From positions 620,001 to 684,000 of the forward strand of contig NZ_CAHLAR010000003.1 in NCBI RefSeq assembly GCF_903652925.1: a DNA stretch of 64,000 bases, read 5' to 3'. This DNA is from Achromobacter anxifer. Its GTDB lineage: Bacteria; Pseudomonadota; Gammaproteobacteria; Burkholderiales; Burkholderiaceae_B. The notes under the pieces are model-generated. The model worked only from the letters and a program-made list of their open reading frames with translations. It was not told where the DNA came from and did not search any database. Below are positions 35,209-43,171 of this stretch, one piece after another; the first letter of the stretch is position 1, and each line of letters begins with the position of its first letter. The translations under genes were made by a program, and so were the position numbers.

Positions 35209-36948
35209 TCAGCTCTGGGGGTTGCCTGCCTCGCCCTCGATGAGCGATTGGCCGGGCCTGACGATGTCAAAGGAAACCGGAACCATCTCCAGCGCCACCT
35301 CGCCGTCCTGCGCGCTGACGCGCGTGTAGCAGCTGGCGTGCAGGTCTCCGGCCTCGGGGAAGTCTTCGCGGTAGTGCGCGCCGCGGCTGTTCTCGCGCGC
35401 CAGCGCAGAGAGCGTGATGACCTTGGAGATGTCGACCAGGCTTTCCAGGTTGAGCCAGTCGTGCCAGGTCAGGTTGTAGCGGCGGTCGCCGTCCGCCACG
35501 CCGATGTCGCGCAGCGCCGCGCGATGGCCGGCGACGGCGTCCAGGCCGTGCTCCATCGCCTCGCGCCGGCGCAGCACGCCGACGTCGTCCCACATGGTCT
35601 GCGACAGTGCGTCCCGCAGTTCGTGGATGCGTCCGGTGGGCCGAGAAAACGGGTATTCGGCGCGCTCGACGCCGCGCGCGATGACGCGCTGGTCGGGGTC
35701 GCGCCACAGGCCGGACTTGGCGACGTAGGCCGCCATCGCGTCGCCGGCGATGCCGCCGAACACGGTGGAGTTGGCCACGCCGTTGCCGCCCAGGCGGTTG
35801 GCGCCGTGCACGCCGCCGCAATCTTCGCCGGCCGCATAAAGGCCCGGCGAGGCCGTCGAGCCGTCCACGTTGAACTCGACGCCGCCCATCAGATAGTGCG
35901 CGGTCGGCACCACCTCCACCTTGCCGCCCGCCAGGTCGAAGCCGCAATCCTTGCAGCGGTTGACCATGCCGGGAAAGGTCTTGGCCACCTTCTCCGGACC
36001 CAGATGGCTCATCTGGATGTAGACCCCGCCCATCGGTCCGGTGCGCCCCGCGCGCATTTCGGCGTAGATGCCGCGGCTGACCACGTCGCGCGTGGCGCGT
36101 TCGCCGCGCTTGTCGTAGTTGGCCATGAAGCGCTCGCCAGCGCCGTTCAGCAGATAGCCGCCCGCGCCGCGCAACCCTTCCTCCAGCACCGTTCCGGTCA
36201 TCCGGGTATCGGGCCCACCGAGCAGGCCGGTGGGATGGAACTGCACCATCTCCATGTCCCGCAACTTCAGGCCGTAGCGCAGCGCCATGGCCAGGCCGTC
36301 GCAGGTCTTGTCGCCGGAAGGCGTGTGATAGCGATACATCGTCGGCCCCGCCCCCGTGGCCAGCAGCACGGCCTTGGCCTGGATGAAGCGGTAGCCGCCG
36401 GTCCGCATGTCGATGAACAGGACCCCGGAGATGCCCGAGCCGTCGGCGGCGGGTATCAGTTCGATGGCGCGATGCTCTTCCAGTTCGTCGACGTCCAGCG
36501 CCCGGACCTGCTCCATCAACCTGTTAATGATCTCGATGCCGGTCAGGTCAGCCTTGTGCACCGTGCGGTCGAAACTCTGGCCAGCGAACGCCTTGGAATG
36601 CAGCGTGCCGTCGGGATTGCGGTCGAAGAAACAGCCGATCTCGTTTTCCAGCTCGCGCACCCGCTCGACCGCGCCTTCGACCAGCCGCCACGCCAGGTCC
36701 TGGCGCGGCAGCCACTTGCCGCCTTCGATGGTGTCCATGAAGTGGCGTTCCACCGAATCGCCCGCGGCCAGCGCGACGTTGTAGCCGCCCTGGACCATGC
36801 GAGTACAGCCGCATTTGCCCAGCAGGCCCTTCACGGTCACCGTCACCCGCAGGGACGGGTTGGCCTTCTTGGCATGCAGCGCCGCGAACAGGCCCGCCCC
36901 TCCGGTGCCCAGCACCAGGATGTCCGTCTTGTGATTCTCGATCCGCAT
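35209..36948 (-). CDS. Succinate dehydrogenase/fumarate reductase-type flavoprotein subunit
   Basis: A 579-residue FAD protein with the dinucleotide fold ILVLGTGGAGLFAALHAKK near residues 9-28, the HPTG active-site element (MVQFHPTGLLGGP) and the capping domain (RTGPMGGVYIQMSHLG). At the position of the SHT segment with the FAD-anchoring histidine of SdhA/FrdA the sequence is GKCGCTRMVQGGYN, with no histidine, so covalent flavinylation is unlikely. It is encoded with an iron-sulfur subunit and two anchors upstream and a fumarase downstream. It probably oxidises or reduces a substituted succinate/fumarate. Confidence 0.9.
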   Translation of the reverse strand: MRIENHKTDILVLGTGGAGLFAALHAKKANPSLRVTVTVKGLLGKCGCTRMVQGGYNVALAAGDSVERHFMDTIEGGKWLPRQDLAWRLVEGAVERVRELENEIGCFFDRNPDGTLHSKAFAGQSFDRTVHKADLTGIEIINRLMEQVRALDVDELEEHRAIELIPAADGSGISGVLFIDMRTGGYRFIQAKAVLLATGAGPTMYRYHTPSGDKTCDGLAMALRYGLKLRDMEMVQFHPTGLLGGPDTRMTGTVLEEGLRGAGGYLLNGAGERFMANYDKRGERATRDVVSRGIYAEMRAGRTGPMGGVYIQMSHLGPEKVAKTFPGMVNRCKDCGFDLAGGKVEVVPTAHYLMGGVEFNVDGSTASPGLYAAGEDCGGVHGANRLGGNGVANSTVFGGIAGDAMAAYVAKSGLWRDPDQRVIARGVERAEYPFSRPTGRIHELRDALSQTMWDDVGVLRRREAMEHGLDAVAGHRAALRDIGVADGDRRYNLTWHDWLNLESLVDISKVITLSALARENSRGAHYREDFPEAGDLHASCYTRVSAQDGEVALEMVPVSFDIVRPGQSLIEGEAGNPQS

Positions 36949-36949
36949 C

Positions 36950-37294
36950 TCAGATCACTCCAGCGATGAAAACCAGGCCCGTGACCATCGAGAGCGCGAA
37001 GCCCCATCCGATCCAGGCCATGCGCGCGTTCCGCGGCGAGCTCCAGGGCAACAGCTCCAGCGCCAGCAGGCGCAGCCCGAAGAACATATGCAGGGTCAGC
37101 AGCAGCACCAGCCCCCATTCGCCGAACTTCATCGCCGGCATCTCGGCCAGCTTCAGGAAGCCGTCCAGGCGCGCTTCGTCCAGCGCCATGGCCAGCACGT
37201 AGAAGTGGGCAGGCAGGAACAGGGCCAGCGCCAGTCCCGACAGGCGGTGTCCCAGGAAGGCCCAGTACGCCTGGTGATTGCGAGCCGACTTCAT
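36950..37294 (-). CDS. Succinate dehydrogenase/fumarate reductase-type membrane anchor (second)
   Basis: A 114-residue protein with three membrane helices (about 15-36, 58-80, 92-112). AFLGHRLSGLALALFLPAHFYVL resembles the quinone/haem-b anchor SdhC with a conserved HR..G and a later His (LTLHMFFGLR) that could ligate haem b. The ATG overlaps the preceding anchor gene's stop as ATGA, and the flavoprotein starts 1 bp after its stop codon. Confidence 0.85.
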   Translation of the reverse strand: MKSARNHQAYWAFLGHRLSGLALALFLPAHFYVLAMALDEARLDGFLKLAEMPAMKFGEWGLVLLLTLHMFFGLRLLALELLPWSSPRNARMAWIGWGFALSMVTGLVFIAGVI

Positions 37295-37626
37295 GGCATC
37301 AGCCCTCCTATCGCGGCGACCGCGCGCACGCCCAGCACCAGCAGCGCCGCGCCGAACGCCAGGCCGACGACGGAGGCCGCGGGCCGGCCGATCCGCAGCC
37401 ACTCGATCAGGATGTTGCGCACCCCGATGGGAACGTGGACCGACACGCTCAGCACGAACAGGCCGTAGAAAACGATCCAGAACCAGTTGCCCTGGGTGCG
37501 CGAGAGGATCTCGCCCGCCGTCAGGCCGCCGCGGACCGCATAGATGACCAGACCCACGTGCACCAGGACAAAGGGCGCCATCACCATCGCCGTCAGGCGC
37601 TGGAGCGCGAAGAGACGAGCTTCCAT
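37291..37626 (-). CDS. Succinate dehydrogenase/fumarate reductase-type membrane anchor (first)
   Basis: A 111-residue three-helix membrane protein (about 12-32, 48-68, 84-106). RLTAMVMAPFVLVHVGLVIY and SVSVHVPIGVRNILIEW contain spaced histidines that fit haem-b or quinone-site anchors. It starts 1 bp downstream of the iron-sulfur subunit stop and overlaps the next anchor by four bases. Confidence 0.84.
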   Translation of the reverse strand: MEARLFALQRLTAMVMAPFVLVHVGLVIYAVRGGLTAGEILSRTQGNWFWIVFYGLFVLSVSVHVPIGVRNILIEWLRIGRPAASVVGLAFGAALLVLGVRAVAAIGGLMP

Positions 37627-37627
37627 G

Positions 37628-38362
37628 TCAGCCCCCCTTGAGCAGGCTGAGAATGGCGCTGCGCTTCAGTCCGGCGATGCTGCCGGTGGGGCTGAGGCTG
37701 ACCGGACAGTGCTTCATGCAGCTGCCCTGGGTGTGACAGGAATTGCAGCCGCTGCCCGAGGTGGCCTTGCGCAGCACGTCCTTGGGATCCGCGTGCCGCT
37801 CGTCGTTGAACAGCGTCCACGCCCGGTTCAGGGCGGCCGGGCCAAGATAGTCCTTGTCCCATGACACCACGTCGCAGGCCGCGTAGCACACGCCGCAGTT
37901 GATGCATTCAATGGCAGCGTCGGCCTGCTTGCGCTTCTTGCTCTGCGGCGACACCAGCGCCGGCGGATCGTTGCGCGTGGCCGTGCCGATGAAGGTGTTG
38001 CCGGCGCGCGCCCACTTCTGGAAGAACTCGCTCATGTCGACCACGAGGTCCTTGATGCGGGGCATGTTGCGCATCGGCTCGATCACGATCACCCCGTCTT
38101 CCTCGACGCGGCTCACGTGCGTCCGGCAGGTCCAGCGGGGCTTGCCGTTGACCGTCATCGCACAGGAGCCGCAGACGCCGACGCGGCATGCGTAGCGGTA
38201 CGAGAGGCTGGGCTCCTGCGTGCGCTGGACTTCGGTCACCACATCCAGGACCGTCTGGTTTTCCCGCCAGGGAACCGAGTACGTGGAGTAGCTTCCGTCC
38301 TCGGTCCCCCGGGAAATGCGGACCGTGAGTTGTCTCTGATTCGTGGAGTTCTTGGTATCCAT
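37628..38362 (-). CDS. Succinate dehydrogenase/fumarate reductase-type iron-sulfur subunit
   Basis: A 244-residue protein. The [2Fe-2S] ligands are Cys59, 64, 67 and 79 (YACRVGVCGSC...WTC), and two clusters in the C-terminal ferredoxin domain use Cys153, 156, 159 (CINCGVC) with 163, and Cys206, 209, 215 and 219 (CNSCHTQGSCMKHCP). It passes electrons between flavoprotein and anchors. It is the first gene of a compact run of seven minus-strand genes. The 333 bp before it (38363-38695) are AT-rich next to the start and otherwise hold only the promoter of the second tRNA-Gly. Confidence 0.92.
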   Translation of the reverse strand: MDTKNSTNQRQLTVRISRGTEDGSYSTYSVPWRENQTVLDVVTEVQRTQEPSLSYRYACRVGVCGSCAMTVNGKPRWTCRTHVSRVEEDGVIVIEPMRNMPRIKDLVVDMSEFFQKWARAGNTFIGTATRNDPPALVSPQSKKRKQADAAIECINCGVCYAACDVVSWDKDYLGPAALNRAWTLFNDERHADPKDVLRKATSGSGCNSCHTQGSCMKHCPVSLSPTGSIAGLKRSAILSLLKGG

Positions 38363-38623
38363 TTTCCGCCCTCGGGCGACACGTCGCGCCCCTGAACAGA
38401 ATTCTGAATCTTGCGTAATAGTGAAGCAATATAGATTTAGTTGATATTTTTTGAAGATAATTTTCGCGCTTTCATAGCGCCGGATTGGAGATCCAGCGCA
38501 TGCCGCGCCGCCGCATGTTCAATCAATGGCGATCACTGGGGTGACGAAGCAGCATCAGCCCGCCGGATCGGAGGCACGCATCGCGGCATTCCGCGGGCCG
38601 CGTGCATCTTTTGGAAAATTGGG

Positions 38624-38629
38624 TATACT
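38624..38629 (+). promoter_or_regulatory. -10 element of the second tRNA-Gly gene
   Basis: TATACT followed by a GC-rich discriminator, 67 bp before the tRNA. No good -35 is seen. Confidence 0.4.
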
Positions 38630-38695
38630 TCCGCCTCGCTTGCCTGGAACCGCCCACGATCGCCAAGATCGCGGATGGCTCGAAGCAACGAAAAT

Positions 38696-38771
38696 GCGGG
38701 AGTAGCTCAGTTGGTAGAGCGCAACCTTGCCAAGGTTGAGGTCGCGAGTTCGAGACTCGTCTCCCGCTCCA
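38696..38771 (+). tRNA. tRNA-Gly (anticodon GCC), copy 2
   Basis: Identical over all 76 nt to the copy at 24050, with encoded CCA. Confidence 0.98.
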
Positions 38772-38806
38772 AATTTTGATTTCCAGGCCTTTCCTGGAAA
38801 TCCTTG

Positions 38807-38831
38807 AGAAAGGGCCTTCGGGCCCTTTTTT
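38807..38831 (+). terminator. Terminator of tRNA-Gly copy 2
   Basis: AGGGCC-TTC-GGGCCCT followed by T5, the same structure as after copy 1. Confidence 0.85.
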
Positions 38832-38873
38832 CATTGCGGTTTGTGCCGCTTGGAAAATAAAGGGACACGGGCA

Positions 38874-39488
38874 ATGGATACCGCATTGATCCTGCTGGTG
38901 CTTGTCGCGGCATGGCAGGTGCTGCGCGTGCGCTACCAGCGCGCCCGCATTGCGTTGCTGGGGCGTCATCTGGGCGGCTTGCAGCTTGAGCGCCACATGG
39001 AAACACTGACGCAAGGCTACACCCGCGCCATCCGCGAAGACGCTGAAACACGCCAGTTGCAGGTGCTGGAAACCTTCGCCCAGACCGAACGCGCCGTGGC
39101 GGCACAAGTGCGGTCTCTGGCCGACGCCATGCAGAAGGAAAGCCCACAGGCTACCCGCGTGAGCACGCTCTCGTTCTGCGTGCCATTCATCGAGCGCTTT
39201 CTTCCTGCAATGACACGGGATTTTCGTGAACTGCTGCACATCCATGCATCCGGCTTGCGCCATGTCGTGGACAACGAGAGCCACTGGGACGCAAGAGAGC
39301 GCGCGTACCACCTCTCGGCAGAGTTGTATCTGCTGCAGCACAGTTGCCATTGGTTCTGCAAATCCCGCGCCGTGGCCGATGCGCGGCTGATGCTGCGGCA
39401 TCAGGTCGATCACCGGAAAGTCCTGGATTCAGTGTCTGCCGTTACCCGCTCGGCTTATCTGCGATGGCAAGGGGCCGATAAGCACTAG
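38874..39488 (+). CDS. Hypothetical protein with one N-terminal membrane helix
   Basis: A 204-residue protein starting with a short hydrophobic helix (TALILLVLVAAWQVL) followed by Arg-rich residues, an orientation that leaves the rest in the cytoplasm. The remainder is helical and charged, with coiled-coil-like segments (HMETLTQGYTRAIREDAETRQ, TERAVAAQVRSLADAMQ), and contains several Cys/His. I do not recognise a family. It lies directly behind the right tRNA repeat and reads towards the autotransporter gene. Confidence 0.7.
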   Translation: MDTALILLVLVAAWQVLRVRYQRARIALLGRHLGGLQLERHMETLTQGYTRAIREDAETRQLQVLETFAQTERAVAAQVRSLADAMQKESPQATRVSTLSFCVPFIERFLPAMTRDFRELLHIHASGLRHVVDNESHWDARERAYHLSAELYLLQHSCHWFCKSRAVADARLMLRHQVDHRKVLDSVSAVTRSAYLRWQGADKH

Positions 39489-39545
39489 GACCCATTGCGT
39501 CTCGTCCGCTCTGGCTCCGCTCAACGCGCACTCTTGGGCAAGTCC

Positions 39546-39581
39546 AAAAAAAGGGGCGAATCTTTCGATTCGCCCCTTTTT
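39546..39581. terminator. Bidirectional terminator
   Basis: AAAAAGGGGCGAAT-CTTTCG-ATTCGCCCCTTTTT, a perfect stem between the converging unknown gene and autotransporter gene. Confidence 0.9.
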
Positions 39582-39659
39582 CATTTGACCTAAATTACAG
39601 CCCATACAGGCACAACGGGCGCCGCAATCGCGATGCCTGTTGCGCCTTGCTGCGCCCGA

Positions 39660-42600
39660 TCAGAAGCGCACGGCCAGCCTGAGCAGGCCCGACTGCTGGC
39701 GGTTGCCGCCGCCGAACTGCGCGTCGTAGGAAATGCCGGCCGTCGTGTTGCGCGTGATGGCCATTTCGGCGCCCAGGCCGAGCACCGCCGCGTCGCGCGC
39801 GATCGGCACGCCCGTCACCGAGAACGTGCTGCCGCCGTCGAAAGCCAGTTCCTGCCTCGGCTTCACATCGCCCATGGCATGGCGCCAGCCCAGCGTTGCG
39901 GTCAGACGGCCCGGCGCCTGATCCGAACCGAACTGCCAGCCGCCGCGCAGACCCAGCGTGGTGCTGGTCACATCGTCGGTGCTGCTCGACCCGCGCAGGG
40001 CTGCCGTGCCGCCCGACTCCTGGAAGCCGCGCGTGCGCAGCTGGTTCCAGGCCAGGCCGGCAAAGGGTTCGACGGTATAGGCATCGCCCAGCGGCAGCTT
40101 GTAGCCGAGTTCGGTGAACAATTGCGTCGACGAGGCGTTATAGGACGACTTGAGACGCTGGTTCAGGCTTCCGGCCACGACGTCGCGCTTGGTGTCGATG
40201 TCGTGCCAGGTGTAGGCCGCGCCCGCCATGAAGCGGATGTTGCCGGGACCGGCCTGGAAGCTGCGCCCGCCGAACATCGTCGCCGTATAGCTGTCGACGC
40301 TGGAGCGCGACGAGGTATCGGAGATCGAGTTGTGGGTGCCGGTGTAGCCCACCGCGCCGCCCAGGCGCCAGCCGCCGCCCACGGCGCCGTCGCCGCCAAC
40401 GAACAGGCCGCCGGACGATTGGCTCACGCTGGACGCGTTGCTATCACCGCCAAAGGTGCTCCAGTTGCCAAAGACCTGCGCCCAGACAGGCGATGCGCCG
40501 CTTTGCGGCATGCCGTCGGACGAAGCCGCGCCCAGCTGGGCCGTGGGGCGTCCGGCGCGCATCGGCGCGTCGAGGTTGCCGCGCAAATGGTCCAGCGACA
40601 TCGAACGCACGGTGTCAGCCTGGCTCAACAACACGCTGGAGGTGCTGGCATACGCTTCGCCGGACAACTGCTTCAAGGCGGAGCGCGCTTCGCCCGGCGT
40701 CATGGTGAGGACGGCCGTCGCCACCTGGCTGGCGGCGGTGTTCTTGTCCGCGCCAATGCCGCTGCCGACCAGCGAGGATCCGCCGCCGGTCGTGGTCGAA
40801 CCGCTGCCGGTCGTGCCGGAGCCGTTGCCGGTCGTGCCCGAACCGCTGCCGGTCGTGCCCGAACCGCTGCCGGTCGTGCCCGAACCGCTGCCGGTCGTGC
40901 CCGAACCGCTGCCGGTCGTGCCCGAACCGCTGCCGGTCGTGCCCGTGCCGCTGCCGGTCGTGCCCGAACCGCTGCCGGTCGTGCCCGAACCGCTGCCGGT
41001 CGTGCCCGAACCGTTGCCCGTCGTGCCGGAGCCGCTGCCGGTCGTGCCCGAACCGCCGCCGGTCGTGGGCGGCGTTTCCTTATCGAGCGCGCCGCCGACG
41101 CTGCTCTCGTTGCCCGAACCGCCGATACTGCCGATCGGCACGTCATTGCGCGCCAGCGTCATGAACGCGTTCTTCGCGTCGTAGCTCAGCGTGGGCGTCA
41201 GGAACGCGTACGCGCTGGAGGCGCCCGTGAACTTGCCCTGGATGCCGCCGTCCGCCGTCAGGATGGTGTAGGTCGTGCGCGGCGCGTAGTTGCCGTCGGG
41301 ACCCACATGCGCCACGGAGCCGTCCAGGTAGGCAATGCCGGTGACATGGATGCGGTCGCTCGCGCTGCTGGCCGGATCGGCGTGCACGCGATAGATGGTG
41401 TCCTGGCCGAAGGTCAGGTTGCCGTTCACGGTCAGCGTGCCGATGGGCGAGCCATCGTTGCCGGGAGAGATCACGGCCGTGGGATAGAGGGTGGTCGTGC
41501 CGACCTGGCCGACGCCCGCCAGCACCACTTCGCGGCCGATGTCCATCGGACCGTTCAATTTGCCGTCGATTTCCAATGCGCCGTCGGCGATCAGGATGGG
41601 GCCGGTCAGGCCGCTGCTGTCGCCGGTCAGAATCACCGAGCCGGGGCCGGTCTTGACGAAGCCCTGCGTGCCTTGCAGCGAATTGTGAATGGTGTCGACG
41701 AACTGGCCGGAGGCATAGGTGCCGTCGCCGACCACAATGGCCGGCGGGTTGCCGCCGCTGCCCACCAGGGTGATGGGCGCGCCTTGCACTTGATAGCGGT
41801 CGGTGGCGAACTGGATGCCCGACACGCGCACGGGACCCGCGCTGCCGTCGACGCTCACCGTGCCGGCCGCGCCGGTGAAGATGGCATAACCGCCGTCCGG
41901 CAGAGCGCCCGTGGCATTGCTGGGGCTATTCCAGTTGCCGCTGGTCGCGGTCCAGGTGCCGCTGCCGCCGCCGGCGCGGGTGGCGGACGCCGCGCCGTTG
42001 CCGTTCCACAGATTGGTCGTGCTCGGGCCCAGGATGAGGTTGATCTGCTTGTCGCCGGTCAGCGACTGGATGGTCGCGGGCGGCGTGGAGTCGCCGGTGA
42101 CCGAACCCAGCGTCAGGCCGTTGCCGCTCAGGGTGCCGCCGTAGGACAGGATGCGGTAGTAGCCGGCGTTCACGCCCAAGGTGTTAACCGAGACATTCAG
42201 CGTCGTGTTGTTGATGGCGGCATTGCCGCGCACGGTAAGGTTGTCGCCGGTGCCGGGTTGCGTGATGGGCAGCCCCGCATAGCCTGTCTCGAAGTCGAAC
42301 ACCGCGTTGTTCATCGACAGGTTGCCGTTGACCACGATGTTGCCATTGGAAACCCCAGTCGGCGTGCCCACGGAATAGCCGGGCGCGACGCGCGCGCCGG
42401 AAACATTGAGATCGCCATTGATCGAGCCGAAGCCCGCGACGATGCCGTTCGATGTCGCGTTGACGTTGCCGCCGAGCGTGACGCCCGCTCCGCCGCCATT
42501 GCCGCCGACCACCAGCGTGCCGCCGCTGACATCCACCCCGCCGGGGAAGTTGGCCGAACCGTCAAATACCCGCGTATTGCCAGGCGCAACGGTCAGGTCC

Positions 42601-42677
42601 GCGGCCTTGACGCCTACGCAGTATGACGCGCTCAGTGCGAGCGTCGCCGTTAGCCATTTCTTCGTGCCGTATATCAA
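39660..42677 (-). CDS. Autotransporter (type Va) with glycine/serine/threonine repeat linker
   Basis: A 1005-residue outer-membrane protein. The order is: signal peptide (about 1-25, cut after VKA); a passenger rich in Gly/Asn/Thr beta-helix repeats, including the passenger-associated element LTVNGNLTFGQDTIYRVHADP; a repeat linker of 14 units of seven residues (consensus TTGSGSG); and a C-terminal 12-strand barrel of about 270 residues ending in Phe (LRLAVRF). No protease triad or RGD was noticed, so the passenger role (adhesion?) is open. The start codon is TTG at 42677 with GGAG eight bases upstream. It is divergent from the hybrid kinase. Confidence 0.92.
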   Translation of the reverse strand: MIYGTKKWLTATLALSASYCVGVKAADLTVAPGNTRVFDGSANFPGGVDVSGGTLVVGGNGGGAGVTLGGNVNATSNGIVAGFGSINGDLNVSGARVAPGYSVGTPTGVSNGNIVVNGNLSMNNAVFDFETGYAGLPITQPGTGDNLTVRGNAAINNTTLNVSVNTLGVNAGYYRILSYGGTLSGNGLTLGSVTGDSTPPATIQSLTGDKQINLILGPSTTNLWNGNGAASATRAGGGSGTWTATSGNWNSPSNATGALPDGGYAIFTGAAGTVSVDGSAGPVRVSGIQFATDRYQVQGAPITLVGSGGNPPAIVVGDGTYASGQFVDTIHNSLQGTQGFVKTGPGSVILTGDSSGLTGPILIADGALEIDGKLNGPMDIGREVVLAGVGQVGTTTLYPTAVISPGNDGSPIGTLTVNGNLTFGQDTIYRVHADPASSASDRIHVTGIAYLDGSVAHVGPDGNYAPRTTYTILTADGGIQGKFTGASSAYAFLTPTLSYDAKNAFMTLARNDVPIGSIGGSGNESSVGGALDKETPPTTGGGSGTTGSGSGTTGNGSGTTGSGSGTTGSGSGTTGSGTGTTGSGSGTTGSGSGTTGSGSGTTGSGSGTTGSGSGTTGNGSGTTGSGSTTTGGGSSLVGSGIGADKNTAASQVATAVLTMTPGEARSALKQLSGEAYASTSSVLLSQADTVRSMSLDHLRGNLDAPMRAGRPTAQLGAASSDGMPQSGASPVWAQVFGNWSTFGGDSNASSVSQSSGGLFVGGDGAVGGGWRLGGAVGYTGTHNSISDTSSRSSVDSYTATMFGGRSFQAGPGNIRFMAGAAYTWHDIDTKRDVVAGSLNQRLKSSYNASSTQLFTELGYKLPLGDAYTVEPFAGLAWNQLRTRGFQESGGTAALRGSSSTDDVTSTTLGLRGGWQFGSDQAPGRLTATLGWRHAMGDVKPRQELAFDGGSTFSVTGVPIARDAAVLGLGAEMAITRNTTAGISYDAQFGGGNRQQSGLLRLAVRF
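40773..41066 (-). repeat. 21-bp tandem repeat (14 units) inside the autotransporter gene
   Basis: Fourteen in-frame 21-bp units encode TTG(S/N/G)GSG variants; the central units are almost identical at DNA level. Copy-number change would lengthen or shorten the linker without frame loss. Confidence 0.9.
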
Positions 42678-42841
42678 CGTGGATTCTCCATATTTCGGTT
42701 AATAATCTTATTTGCAGCCATTACCAGATTGCTGCGAAAGTATTAATACGTAACGCAGCAGGCCTACATAATTTGAATAGGCCTTCTCAAAAAAGGACGC
42801 AATTTATACCGATTTTTTTGCAATACGGAGAATTAACCGGC

Positions 42842-42979
42842 AAATACCCTTCAGATTATTGAAACAGTAAGTACGGATACCATCTTGATAATCCAATAAT
42901 CAATAACGGATACCAACCGGATTATTAATTCAATAATATGGATACCATCCAATAAAATAAGTGACGCTTGTGGATACCA
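42842..42979. repeat. Phased array of five GGATACCA-type motifs
   Basis: GGATACCA occurs exactly at 42875, 42908, 42940 and 42972, and a degenerate copy (AAATACCC) at 42842; the spacings are 33, 33, 32 and 32 bp, about three helical turns. The segments between are AT-rich and partly alike (CAATAAT, GATTATT). The array lies in the 494-bp region between the divergent autotransporter and kinase genes and looks like a regulator-binding array. Confidence 0.8.
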
Positions 42980-43101
42980 TCCGCCGATAACAACTTGACA
43001 CGTTCATGCCGCCCCTGGGCTCGGCGCTCAACCCGCCGCCGCCGCACCGCCCGCCGCATTGCCTAAAATTCGCAAAAATCCCGCTAAGCCTTTGATATTC
43101 A

Positions 43102-43129
43102 TTGGACTTTCCCGGTAACTTTTGAGAAT
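43102..43129 (+). promoter_or_regulatory. Possible sigma-70 promoter of the hybrid kinase gene
   Basis: TTGGAC, 16-nt spacer, GAGAAT, 43 bp before the start codon. Only a moderate match. Confidence 0.3.
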
Positions 43130-43171
43130 TTTCTTATCCTGGGGGATAGCACCGGCCCATACCATCGCTGC

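Larger units (their letters stand above)
38696..38835. repeat. 140-bp direct repeat, right copy (tRNA-Gly plus downstream hairpins)
   Basis: Matches 24050-24189 with three differences in the 64 bp after the tRNA. Confidence 0.9.

Noticed and set aside
38441-38779. A 112-codon frame running through the second tRNA-Gly
   Set aside because: It overlaps the tRNA gene and its promoter; no coding signature.
40773-41066. The 21-bp repeats considered as a CRISPR or intergenic repeat
   Set aside because: They are contiguous, without spacers, and encode an in-frame linker.
39633-42626. A 997-codon plus-strand open frame opposite the autotransporter gene
   Set aside because: Its Ala/Gly/Arg-rich, repetitive content is the mirror of the autotransporter codons; no ribosome site or known domain.
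42842-42979. The periodic GGATACCA motifs considered as a small CRISPR array
   Set aside because: Repeats are only 8 bp, the spacers are AT-rich and similar to each other, and no cas gene is present; a regulatory array fits better.
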